Under the pieces are notes generated by a model that was not told the DNA's origin, searched no databases, and worked only from the letters and a program-made list of their open reading frames with translations. From the NCBI RefSeq assembly GCF_002850745.1, contig NZ_KZ559466.1, positions 742,825 to 806,824 on the forward strand: 64,000 bases of DNA. Direction: 5' to 3'. Origin of the DNA: Nonomuraea indica (lineage in GTDB: Bacteria > Actinomycetota > Actinomycetes > Streptosporangiales > Streptosporangiaceae). The position numbers and the translations under genes were made by a program. Positions 44,607 through 51,717 of this stretch are shown in pieces; the first letter of the stretch is position 1, and each line of letters begins with the position of its first letter.

Positions 44607-45599
44607 ATGTCCAGAACGCCCCGAATGCTGGCCGGTCTCGTGACAGGGAGCGCGCTGCTCGCCACCGCCGCGTGCGGCTCCGGCTCAGGCTCCGCGCAGA
44701 CCTCGTCGCAGTCCTCGTCGTCCGGCGCCGACGGCAGGCCCGCCGTGGTCGCCGCCATCTACCCCGTGCAGTGGCTCAGCGAGCAGGTGGGCGGCCCGGA
44801 CGCCGCCGTGTCGGTGCTGACCGCGCCGGGCGTCGAGCCCCACGACCTGGAGCTGGGGCCGCAGCAGGTGGCCCAGTTGCAGGACGCCGCGCTGACCGTC
44901 TACGTCAGGGGCGTCCAGCCCGCCGTGGACGAGGCCGTCACCCCGGAGACGTCGTTCGACGCCGCCACCGCCGTGACGACGCTGCCCGCCGGCGAGGACG
45001 CCCACGCCCACGAGGAGGGCGAGGAGGCGCACGCCGGAGAGGGTGAGGAGGCGCACGCGGGCGAGGGCGAGGAGGCGCACGCCGGAGAGGCCGTCGATCC
45101 GCACATCTGGCTCGACCCGTCGCGCCTGGCCACGGTCGCGACCAAGCTGGGCGAGCGGCTGGCGGGCGCCGACCCGGCGCACGCGCAGGGCTACAAGGAC
45201 CGCGCCGCCCGCACGGCGAGCACCCTGACCGCCCTGGACCAGGAGTTCGCCAAGGGCCTGGGCACCTGCGCGACCAGGACGATGGTGACGGCGCACGCGG
45301 CGTTCGGCTACCTCGCCGACCGCTACAAGCTCCAGCAGGTCGGCATCGCGCTCGACCCCGAGCAGGAGCCGTCGCCGGCCCGCCTCGCCGAGGTCGCCAC
45401 GGCCGCCAAGAACGCCAAGGTCACCACGATCTTCACCGAGGCCCTGGTCAACCCCAAGGTGGCCGAGGTGCTGGCCGGCGAGGTGGGCGCCAAGACGGCG
45501 GTGCTCGACCCGCTGGAGAGCAAGCCGTCGGGCGATTACCTGTCGGCGATGAGGGACAATCTCAAAAGCCTGCAAACCGCCCTGGGATGCACGGCTTGA
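44607..45599 (+). CDS. znuA: Zinc ABC transporter substrate-binding lipoprotein
   Basis: 330 residues. Lipobox ATAAC (Cys23), then a cluster A-I metal-binding fold: IYPVQWLSEQV, GVEPHDLELGP (zinc His), DPHIWLDP, TAHAAFGYL (zinc His) and a C-terminal Asp region. A His/Glu loop (about residues 130-165; GEEAHAGE repeated three times) gathers zinc. An in-frame GTG at 44604 is a possible start. First gene of the zinc operon. Confidence 0.93.
   Translation: MSRTPRMLAGLVTGSALLATAACGSGSGSAQTSSQSSSSGADGRPAVVAAIYPVQWLSEQVGGPDAAVSVLTAPGVEPHDLELGPQQVAQLQDAALTVYVRGVQPAVDEAVTPETSFDAATAVTTLPAGEDAHAHEEGEEAHAGEGEEAHAGEGEEAHAGEAVDPHIWLDPSRLATVATKLGERLAGADPAHAQGYKDRAARTASTLTALDQEFAKGLGTCATRTMVTAHAAFGYLADRYKLQQVGIALDPEQEPSPARLAEVATAAKNAKVTTIFTEALVNPKVAEVLAGEVGAKTAVLDPLESKPSGDYLSAMRDNLKSLQTALGCTA
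45018..45089. repeat. Three 24-bp repeats coding the His-rich loop of znuA
   Basis: Units start at 45018, 45042 and 45066, each coding GEEAHAGE. The first and third are identical; the middle one has silent changes. Confidence 0.85.
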
Positions 45600-45615
45600 C
45601 CAAGGGATAGAACGC

Positions 45616-46419
45616 ATGAGCGAGACCGCCTTCGCGATGACCGGCGGCCGGGTCACCCTCGACCGGCGGCCGATCCTGCGGGGTGTCGACCTGACGGTGC
45701 GCCCGGGCGAGGTGGTCGCCCTGCTCGGCGCCAACGGCTCCGGCAAGTCGACGCTGGTCCGCGCCCTGCTCGGCCTCATCCCGCTGTCGGGCGGCCAGAC
45801 CCTGGTGTACGGCAGCCCGCCCGCGAGGTTCCGCCAGTGGTGGCGCGTCGGCTACGTGCCCCAGCGCCTGCAGGTCGGCGGCGGCGTGCCCGCCACGGTC
45901 CGCGAGGTGGTGGCCTCCGGGCGCATCGCCCGGCAGAGCCGGCTGCGTCGCACGAGCGCCGCCGACCGGGCGGCGGTGGACGCCGCGCTGGAGTCCGTCG
46001 GGCTGGCCGGGCGCGCCGGAGACCCGGTGCAGGAGCTGTCCGGCGGCCAGCAGCAGCGGGTGCTGATCGCCCGCGCGCTGGCCGGGGAGCCCGACACGTA
46101 CGTCATGGACGAGCCCACCGCGGGCGTCGACGCCGAGACCCAGCAGCTGCTCGCCGACACGCTGGCCACGCTGGTGCTGGAAGGAAAGACCATCGTGCTG
46201 GTCGCCCACGAGCTGGGCCCGCTGGAGCCGTTGGTCACCCGCGGCGTCGTGGTCCGCGACGGCCGCATCGCGCACGACGGGCCGCCGCCGCGCCCGGAGG
46301 GCGAGTGCGCGCGGCCGGGGCACGAGCACGTGCACCCGCACGCGCCGGCGGAGCCGGGCAGCCCGCTCGGCGGCGGGGCGTCGGTGGGGCCGCTGAGCGG
46401 CTGGCAGGGAGAGTCATGA
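45616..46419 (+). CDS. znuC: Zinc ABC transporter ATP-binding protein
   Basis: 267 residues: Walker A GANGSGKST, signature LSGGQQQRV, Walker B TYVMDEP, H-loop VAHE. The tail is His-rich (HEHVHPHA), unusual for the ATPase and perhaps a zinc sensor. The stop overlaps the permease ATG (ATGA). Confidence 0.92.
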   Translation: MSETAFAMTGGRVTLDRRPILRGVDLTVRPGEVVALLGANGSGKSTLVRALLGLIPLSGGQTLVYGSPPARFRQWWRVGYVPQRLQVGGGVPATVREVVASGRIARQSRLRRTSAADRAAVDAALESVGLAGRAGDPVQELSGGQQQRVLIARALAGEPDTYVMDEPTAGVDAETQQLLADTLATLVLEGKTIVLVAHELGPLEPLVTRGVVVRDGRIAHDGPPPRPEGECARPGHEHVHPHAPAEPGSPLGGGASVGPLSGWQGES

Positions 46420-47288
46420 TCGTCGAATTGCTGGACAAGGAGTTCTTCCAGCTCGCGCTGGCCGCGGCGCTGCTGGTGGGGCTCTGCGCGCCCGCCGTCG
46501 GCACGTTCATCGTGCAGCGGCGGCTCGCGCTGCTCGGCGACGGCATCGGGCACGTGGCGCTGACCGGTGTCGCGCTCGGCTTCCTGACCGGCACCGCGCC
46601 GATCATCACGGCCGTCCTGGTGTCCGTCGCGGGCGCGGTGGCCATCGAGCTGGTCAGGGCACGCGGCCGCACCAGCGGCGACGTGGCCCTGGCGCTGATG
46701 TTCTACGGCGGCATCGCGGGCGGCGTCATGCTCATGGGCATCGCGCCGGGCGGCAGCAGCACCAAGCTCAACTCGTACCTGTTCGGCGCCATCGCGAGCG
46801 TGACCCGCGAGGACATCTGGATCATCGGCGGGCTGGCGGTCGCGGTGGTCGGCGTGGTCGCGGTGTTCGGCAGGGAGCTGTTCGTGCTCTGCCAGGACGA
46901 GGAGATGGCCAGGGCCAGCGGCCTGCCGGTGCGCTTCCTCAGCCTGCTGATCGCCGTGACGGCGGCGCTGACCGTGGTCATCGCCATGCGCGTGGTGGGC
47001 CTGCTGCTGGTCAGCGCGCTCATGGTGATCCCGGTCGCCACCAGCCAGCAGATCACCCGGGGCTTCCGCTCGACCATGGCGCTGGCCATGGTGCTCGGCG
47101 TGCTGGCCTCGGTGGGCGGCCTGCTCAGCTCCACCATGTCGGCCCGCGTGCCGCCGGGGGCGGCCATCGTGCTCCTCGCCCTCGCCGGCTTCGTCCTGGC
47201 GCTCGGTGTCGGTAGATTCGTACGCCGAGGCCGATCCCAGGAGTCCACGGTGAGCGAGCACCCCAACCGCGTCGAGGAGGCCGCATGA
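46416..47288 (+). CDS. znuB: Zinc ABC transporter permease
   Basis: 290 residues, about eight transmembrane helices. QRRLALLGDGIGHVALTGVALGF is the ABC-3 signature. A charged tail after the last helix carries RRGRSQ. Its stop overlaps zur (ATGA). Confidence 0.92.
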   Translation: MIVELLDKEFFQLALAAALLVGLCAPAVGTFIVQRRLALLGDGIGHVALTGVALGFLTGTAPIITAVLVSVAGAVAIELVRARGRTSGDVALALMFYGGIAGGVMLMGIAPGGSSTKLNSYLFGAIASVTREDIWIIGGLAVAVVGVVAVFGRELFVLCQDEEMARASGLPVRFLSLLIAVTAALTVVIAMRVVGLLLVSALMVIPVATSQQITRGFRSTMALAMVLGVLASVGGLLSSTMSARVPPGAAIVLLALAGFVLALGVGRFVRRGRSQESTVSEHPNRVEEAA

Positions 47289-47674
47289 CGACCAGGCGCG
47301 ACGCCGTCCACGACACCCTGCGCCGGAGCGAGGGTTTCCGCAGTGCGCAGGACGTCTATGCCGAGATGCGCCAGCACGGCGCCAAGATCGGCCTGACCAC
47401 GGTCTACCGCGCCCTGCAGGCGCTGGCCGACGGCGGCCAGGTCGACGTGCTGCGCACCGACGACGGCGAGTCGGTCTACCGCGCGTGCGCGAGCGGCGAC
47501 CACCACCACCATCTGGTCTGCCGCCGCTGCGGCCACACGGTCGAGGTGGCCGGTCCGGCGGTCGAGCGCTGGGCCGAGATGATCGGCGGCGAGCACGGCT
47601 TCACCGAGATCACTCACACGGTCGAGGTCTTCGGCACCTGCTCGTCCTGCTCGGCGTCGGTCCGGGCGGGCTGA
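47285..47674 (+). CDS. zur: Zinc uptake regulator (Fur family)
   Basis: 129 residues: winged helix with the GLTTVYRALQALAD recognition helix, metal segment SGDHHHHLVCRRCG and structural zinc pair CSSC near the end. Placement as the last gene of a znu operon and the box at 44569 support Zur rather than Fur. With zinc bound it should repress this operon. The last 61 bases overlap the end of the convergent EamA gene. Confidence 0.92.
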   Translation: MTTRRDAVHDTLRRSEGFRSAQDVYAEMRQHGAKIGLTTVYRALQALADGGQVDVLRTDDGESVYRACASGDHHHHLVCRRCGHTVEVAGPAVERWAEMIGGEHGFTEITHTVEVFGTCSSCSASVRAG

Positions 47675-48537
47675 GCGCGAGCACGGCGCGAGCCGTACAG
47701 GACCCCGGCGACGATCACCAGGCACCCGGTGAGCTGCAGGAGTGACGGGTTCTCGTCCAGCAGCACCTTCGCCAGCGCCACGGTGGTCAGCGGCTGCACC
47801 AGCAGGAGCAGCGCCGTGAGCGCGGCGGGCTGCCTGGGCAGCGCGTAGGTGATCAGTGACCAGCCGAGCACCTGGGGGCCGAGGGCGAGCAGCAGCAGCC
47901 ACCCGTGCGCCGGCCAGTCGGGCGTGAGGTCGGCGCCGCCGAACAGGGGGCTCAGCGCCGCGATCGACACCGCGGCGACCGCGGTGGCGTGCGCGAGCGG
48001 GCCGGCCGAGCGCCGCGCTCCCGCCTTCATGAGCAGCAGGAAGGCCGCGTACGCCACCGACGTGGCCACACCGGCGAGCACGCCGAGCATCGGGTCGGCA
48101 CCGTAGGCGGCCTCGTCGAAGACGCCCGAGATGAGCACGGCGCCGGCGAACACCACCGGCGTCGCGATCATGAGCTGGTTGGACGGCCGCTCGCCGAAGA
48201 CGGCCCAGGCGGCGAACGCGACGATGAACACCTGCAGGTTGCCGAGCACGGTCGCCAGGCCGGCGCCGACGTAGCCGATCGCGTGGTGCCAGAAGAGCAG
48301 GTCCAGCGCGAACAGCACGCCCGCCGCCCAGGCCAGGACCAGCGGCCTGCCGCGCAGCGGGCCGAGCCGGCGGCGTTCGGCCCAGGCCAGCACGATCATC
48401 GGCGGCACGGCGTACACGCAGCGGAACAGCGCCGAGGTGGCAGGCGAGACCTCGGCCAGCCGCACCAGGGGCCCGGAGGTGGAGATGATCAGCGCGCCGA
48501 CCGTCGCGATCAGCACGATACGGCGATGCGCACTCAC
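47614..48537 (-). CDS. EamA/DMT-family transporter
   Basis: 307 residues, ten transmembrane helices in two EamA repeats (first about 8-140; second about 150-285). It begins MSAHRRIVLIATVGALIIST and has FLLLMKAGARR between the repeats. Substrate unknown; relatives export amino acids or other metabolites. GTG start at 48537. Divergent from the CGNR gene. Confidence 0.87.
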   Translation of the reverse strand: MSAHRRIVLIATVGALIISTSGPLVRLAEVSPATSALFRCVYAVPPMIVLAWAERRRLGPLRGRPLVLAWAAGVLFALDLLFWHHAIGYVGAGLATVLGNLQVFIVAFAAWAVFGERPSNQLMIATPVVFAGAVLISGVFDEAAYGADPMLGVLAGVATSVAYAAFLLLMKAGARRSAGPLAHATAVAAVSIAALSPLFGGADLTPDWPAHGWLLLLALGPQVLGWSLITYALPRQPAALTALLLLVQPLTTVALAKVLLDENPSLLQLTGCLVIVAGVLYGSRRARAQPARTDAEQDEQVPKTSTV

Positions 48538-48609
48538 AGACCGACCCCCGAAACCGCTGACAAGAGATACGCTGCGACCACGTTAGAATCCGGTCTGACA
48601 GGAGTCAAT

Positions 48610-49158
48610 ATGCCGTTTGGCCATGACACGGTCTACTCGCTGGCCACCGTCGTCGAGCTGGTCAACACGTCTCCTTCGACCGGCGGCGACGACGATCTGA
48701 CCGGCCTGGCCGACCTGCAGGCTTTCGTGCAGGCGCGGGAGGTCAGCGGCATCAGCACGCTGACGGCGCGCGACCTCGGCCAGGTGCGGCTGGTGCGTGA
48801 GGCGTTCCACCGGGTGTTCACCGCGCCCGACCAGCCGACCGCCGTACGACTGCTCAACACGTTGCTCGCCGAGACGCGCATCACGCCCCGGCTGGCCGAG
48901 CACGACGGGCATCCGCTGCACATGCACTACTTCGCGCCCGACGCCACCCTGGCCGAGCACCTGGCGGCCGACTGCGGGGTGGCGCTGGCCCACCTGCTGG
49001 TGGAGGGCGAGTGGGAGCGCCTGCGCACCTGCGCGGCTCCCGACTGCGACCGGGTGTTCGTGGACGAGTCGCGCAACCGGTCCCGCGTCTACTGCGACAG
49101 CCGCACGTGCGGCAACCGCATGCACGTCGCCGCCTACCGGGCCCGCCGCCGCGCCTGA
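48610..49158 (+). CDS. CGNR zinc-finger transcriptional regulator
   Basis: 182 residues. The N-terminal ABATE domain (ELVNTSPSTGGDDDL) is followed by the CGNR zinc finger: CAAPDCDRVFVDESRN, VYCDSRTCGNRMHVAAYRARR. These are stress-linked putative regulators. GGAG lies 5 bases before the ATG, and a -10-like TAGAAT lies at 48584-48589. Being divergent from the EamA gene, it may control it. Confidence 0.9.
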   Translation: MPFGHDTVYSLATVVELVNTSPSTGGDDDLTGLADLQAFVQAREVSGISTLTARDLGQVRLVREAFHRVFTAPDQPTAVRLLNTLLAETRITPRLAEHDGHPLHMHYFAPDATLAEHLAADCGVALAHLLVEGEWERLRTCAAPDCDRVFVDESRNRSRVYCDSRTCGNRMHVAAYRARRRA

Positions 49159-49224
49159 GCCCGGCCCGGCGCCGCCCGCCGCACCCGAGGCCGGGGCCCG
49201 GCGGGATCGTCAGGTGCGGCCGGC

Positions 49225-50103
49225 TCAACGTCCGGAAGGCCCGCGCAGGCCATGGCGGTCGGTCCACGCCGCGACCGCCCTGGCGATCGCGTGGGGCTGG
49301 TCCTCGGGCGTGTGATGACCGGCGACGGCGTCGTGCCGGGCGATCTCGAGCGCCGCCATGTTCGCCGCGCACCAGGCGTACGTCTCCGGGCCCATCATCG
49401 CGCCGGGGCCCGGCTCGAAGGCGATGAGCAGCTTGGGCACGTCCGGGCTGGCCGCCAGCCACCTCCCGTACGCCTCCATCCTCGCCACCACGTCGGCCGG
49501 CTCGCCGTCCAGCGGCATGGAGCGCGGCCAGCGCAGCAGCGGCAGCCGGCTCTCGGGAGTCGGGTACGGCTCCCGGTAGGCGGCGAGGTCGTCCGGGCCG
49601 AGCGGGACGGCGACGGTGGCGGGCAGCACCTGCTCGATGAAGGCGTTGTCGTCCAGGATCATGGTCTCGCCGACGCCCTCCGTCCTGATCGCCCGGAACA
49701 GCGACCGGCCGCCTTCGGGGAACTCCTCCCACGACATGGGCTTGACGATGGTCTCGGTGAACGCGACGCCGCGCACCCGGTCCGGGTGGCGGGCGGCCCA
49801 GTCGAAGGCGAGCGCGCCGCCCCAGTCGTGGCCGACCAGCACCACGTCGTCGAGGCCGAGGGCGTCGAACCAGGCGTCCAGGTAGCGGGCGTGGTCGGCG
49901 AAGGTGTAGTCGACGGCCGGCTTGCCGGAGGCGCCCATGCCGATCAGGTCGGGCGCCAGGAGCCGGCCGGGGTCGCCGACGGCCGGCATCACGTGCCGCC
50001 ACAGGTGGGAGGAGGTGGGGTTGCCGTGCAGGAAGACGATCGGCGTCCCGGCCCCCCGCTCCTGGTAGAAGACGGTCGAGTCGAGTACGTGCTGAACGGG
50101 CAT
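49225..50103 (-). CDS. Haloalkane dehalogenase
   Basis: 292 residues, alpha/beta hydrolase. The halide-stabilising Asn is in FLHGNPTSSHLWR, the nucleophile Asp and halide Trp in VGHDWGGALAF, the acid Glu probably in AFTETIVKPM and the His in AGHHTPEDQPH. This is the set of subfamily II (DhaA/LinB; also Renilla luciferase). It hydrolyses carbon-halogen bonds to alcohols. AGGA lies 6 bases before the ATG. Third gene of the NmrA operon. Confidence 0.88.
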   Translation of the reverse strand: MPVQHVLDSTVFYQERGAGTPIVFLHGNPTSSHLWRHVMPAVGDPGRLLAPDLIGMGASGKPAVDYTFADHARYLDAWFDALGLDDVVLVGHDWGGALAFDWAARHPDRVRGVAFTETIVKPMSWEEFPEGGRSLFRAIRTEGVGETMILDDNAFIEQVLPATVAVPLGPDDLAAYREPYPTPESRLPLLRWPRSMPLDGEPADVVARMEAYGRWLAASPDVPKLLIAFEPGPGAMMGPETYAWCAANMAALEIARHDAVAGHHTPEDQPHAIARAVAAWTDRHGLRGPSGR

Positions 50104-50114
50104 GTCGGGTCCTG

Positions 50115-50648
50115 TCAGGTGTTGAGGTGCATGATGCGGTCCACCGCGATCTCGATCACGACCCGGCCGGGCGGGGCGGGAGGCGGGGACCCGTAACGTT
50201 CGGCGTAGCGGCGCGCGGCCTCGGCGACGCGCCCCTGGTCGGCGCGCACGGCGGCCGTGCCCTCGAAGGTGATCCAGCGAGGTCCGGCCACCTGGCACAG
50301 CGCCACCCGGCCGCCGTCCGGCGCGGCGGTCAGGTTGCGCGCCTTGCGCGAGGCGGCGACGGTGAGCACGCGGACCAGGCCCGCGTCGCCGTCCCAGGTG
50401 AAGCGCACCGGCGCCACGTGCGGCGAGCCGTCGGGACGCAGGGTCGTCAGGGTGGCGACGTGCGGCTCGGCGAGGAACGTCTCGGCCGCCCCTGCCGGCG
50501 GCCCGCCCCTGGAAGGGGTACGACCGAAGGCTGTCATGGGCAGGGGTAAGCCGGGCAGGGGTGGGCCGGGCAGGGGTGGCCCGGGCACAGGCGGGCCCGG
50601 CGCAGGCGGGCCGGGTAGGGGTCGGTCCGGCAGGGGTGGGCGGGTCAC
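50115..50648 (-). CDS. PPOX-class F420-dependent oxidoreductase with Pro-rich head
   Basis: 177 residues. From residue 38 a split-barrel F420 oxidoreductase: VATLTTLRPDGSPHVAPVRF, SRKARNL, GRVALCQVAGPRWITFEGTA. Residues 2-37 are a Pro/Gly/Leu stretch coded by 15-bp repeats. The GTG at 50648 overlaps the NmrA stop (GTGA), which favours the long form; the ATG at 50537 would give a normal-length protein but has no ribosome site. Probably reduces small substrates with F420H2. Confidence 0.8.
   Translation of the reverse strand: MTRPPLPDRPLPGPPAPGPPVPGPPLPGPPLPGLPLPMTAFGRTPSRGGPPAGAAETFLAEPHVATLTTLRPDGSPHVAPVRFTWDGDAGLVRVLTVAASRKARNLTAAPDGGRVALCQVAGPRWITFEGTAAVRADQGRVAEAARRYAERYGSPPPAPPGRVVIEIAVDRIMHLNT
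50538..50642. repeat. Seven tandem 15-bp repeats
   Basis: Units of the GGGCAGGGGTGGGCC type start every 15 bases from 50538. They code PGPPL-like pentapeptides at the head of the F420 oxidoreductase. Confidence 0.85.
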
Positions 50649-51544
50649 CGGAAGGCGGCCAGGTTGCGGGTGGCCCAGTCGGCGAAGGATCGGGGCTCGC
50701 GGCCCAGGAGGCGGGCGACGTCCGGGCTGACCGCGCGCTCGGCCTCGGACGGCTCGCCGAGAATGGCGAGGGTGGCCTCCACCACCGGCTCGGGCATGAA
50801 CGTGAGCATCTGCGCCCGCGCCTCCTCCCTCGTCTGCTCGGTGAACGCGACCGGCTCCCCCAGCGCCTCGCCGATCAGCGCCGCCCGATCCCGGGGGGTG
50901 ACCGCCTCGGGTCCGGTGAGCTCGTAGACGCGGCCCCCGTGTCCGGCCTGGCGCAGCACGGCGGCGGCGACCTCGGCGATGTCCGACGGGTCGATGACCG
51001 GCAGCCCCACGTCGCCGAAGGGCGCGGCGACCGCCCGCCGGGTCCGGACGCCCTCGGCCCAGGCGTAGGCGTTGGAGGCGAACCCGCCGGGACGCAGGAT
51101 CGTCCAGTCCAGGCCGGACCCGCGCACGGCCGCCTCGAACGCCGCCGGGTGGGGGTAGGCCCGCGGCCTGGTGCCGGCGCCCTGGGAGGAGAGCAGCACG
51201 ACCTTCTCGACGCCGGCGGCCTCGGCCTGGCCGAGGATGCCCTGCGGGTCGTCGCCCGCGACGAGCAGGAACAGCGCCTTCGCCCCGTCCAGCGCCTCGC
51301 CCAGGCCGGCCGGCTCGGCAAGGTCGCCCCGCCGGCGGATCACACCGGGCTCGGAACCCCCGGCCCCTGGATACGTCCCCTCCCCGGAAGACCCGCTGTC
51401 CCCGGGAGACGCGGCATCCTCGGCAGACGCCCTCTCGGGTGAGGTCGGCCGACGGGAGATCGCCGTCACCCGTTCGCCCGCCGACACCAGCATCCGCACG
51501 AGCTCCCCACCGACGTTCCCCGTGGCTCCGGTCACTGCGATCAC
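50645..51544 (-). CDS. NAD(P)-binding NmrA-like oxidoreductase
   Basis: 299 residues of the atypical SDR fold. The nucleotide motif is VTGATGNVGG at the very start, then ISRRP, VVLLSSQGAG, WTILRPGGFASNAYAWAEGV. An acidic Ser/Gly insertion (about 45-65) is low complexity. The GTG at 51544 has AAGGAGG 6 bases upstream. First gene of an operon with the F420 oxidoreductase and dehalogenase. Confidence 0.87.
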   Translation of the reverse strand: MIAVTGATGNVGGELVRMLVSAGERVTAISRRPTSPERASAEDAASPGDSGSSGEGTYPGAGGSEPGVIRRRGDLAEPAGLGEALDGAKALFLLVAGDDPQGILGQAEAAGVEKVVLLSSQGAGTRPRAYPHPAAFEAAVRGSGLDWTILRPGGFASNAYAWAEGVRTRRAVAAPFGDVGLPVIDPSDIAEVAAAVLRQAGHGGRVYELTGPEAVTPRDRAALIGEALGEPVAFTEQTREEARAQMLTFMPEPVVEATLAILGEPSEAERAVSPDVARLLGREPRSFADWATRNLAAFR

Positions 51545-51561
51545 GACATGCCTCCTTCTTG

Positions 51562-51632
51562 AGTTAGTTGGCTGACTAACAACGACCCTAGCGGACTCCG
51601 CTTCCCGATGTCCACAGTCAGTCGGCTGACTT
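51562..51632. promoter_or_regulatory. Two copies of a shared operator motif
   Basis: AGTTAGTTGGCTGACT (51562-51577) and AGTCAGTCGGCTGACT (51616-51631) share AGTYAGTYGGCTGACT. The first extends to the perfect palindrome GTTAGT-N6-ACTAAC. They lie in the divergent gap between the NmrA operon and the M28 peptidase gene. Regulator not in the window. Confidence 0.6.
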
Positions 51633-51717
51633 GGAGCGGAACTGTGGAAAACCGCAGGTTGCTCCGGGTGCGCGCACCATTCCGGGTCGCGGGTGCCCGG
51701 ACCTAGCGTTCCGCACC

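Noticed and set aside
50538..50642. 15-bp repeats considered as a CRISPR or minisatellite locus
   Set aside because: No spacers and the units are in frame with coding sequence; no cas genes. No CRISPR array was seen anywhere in the window.
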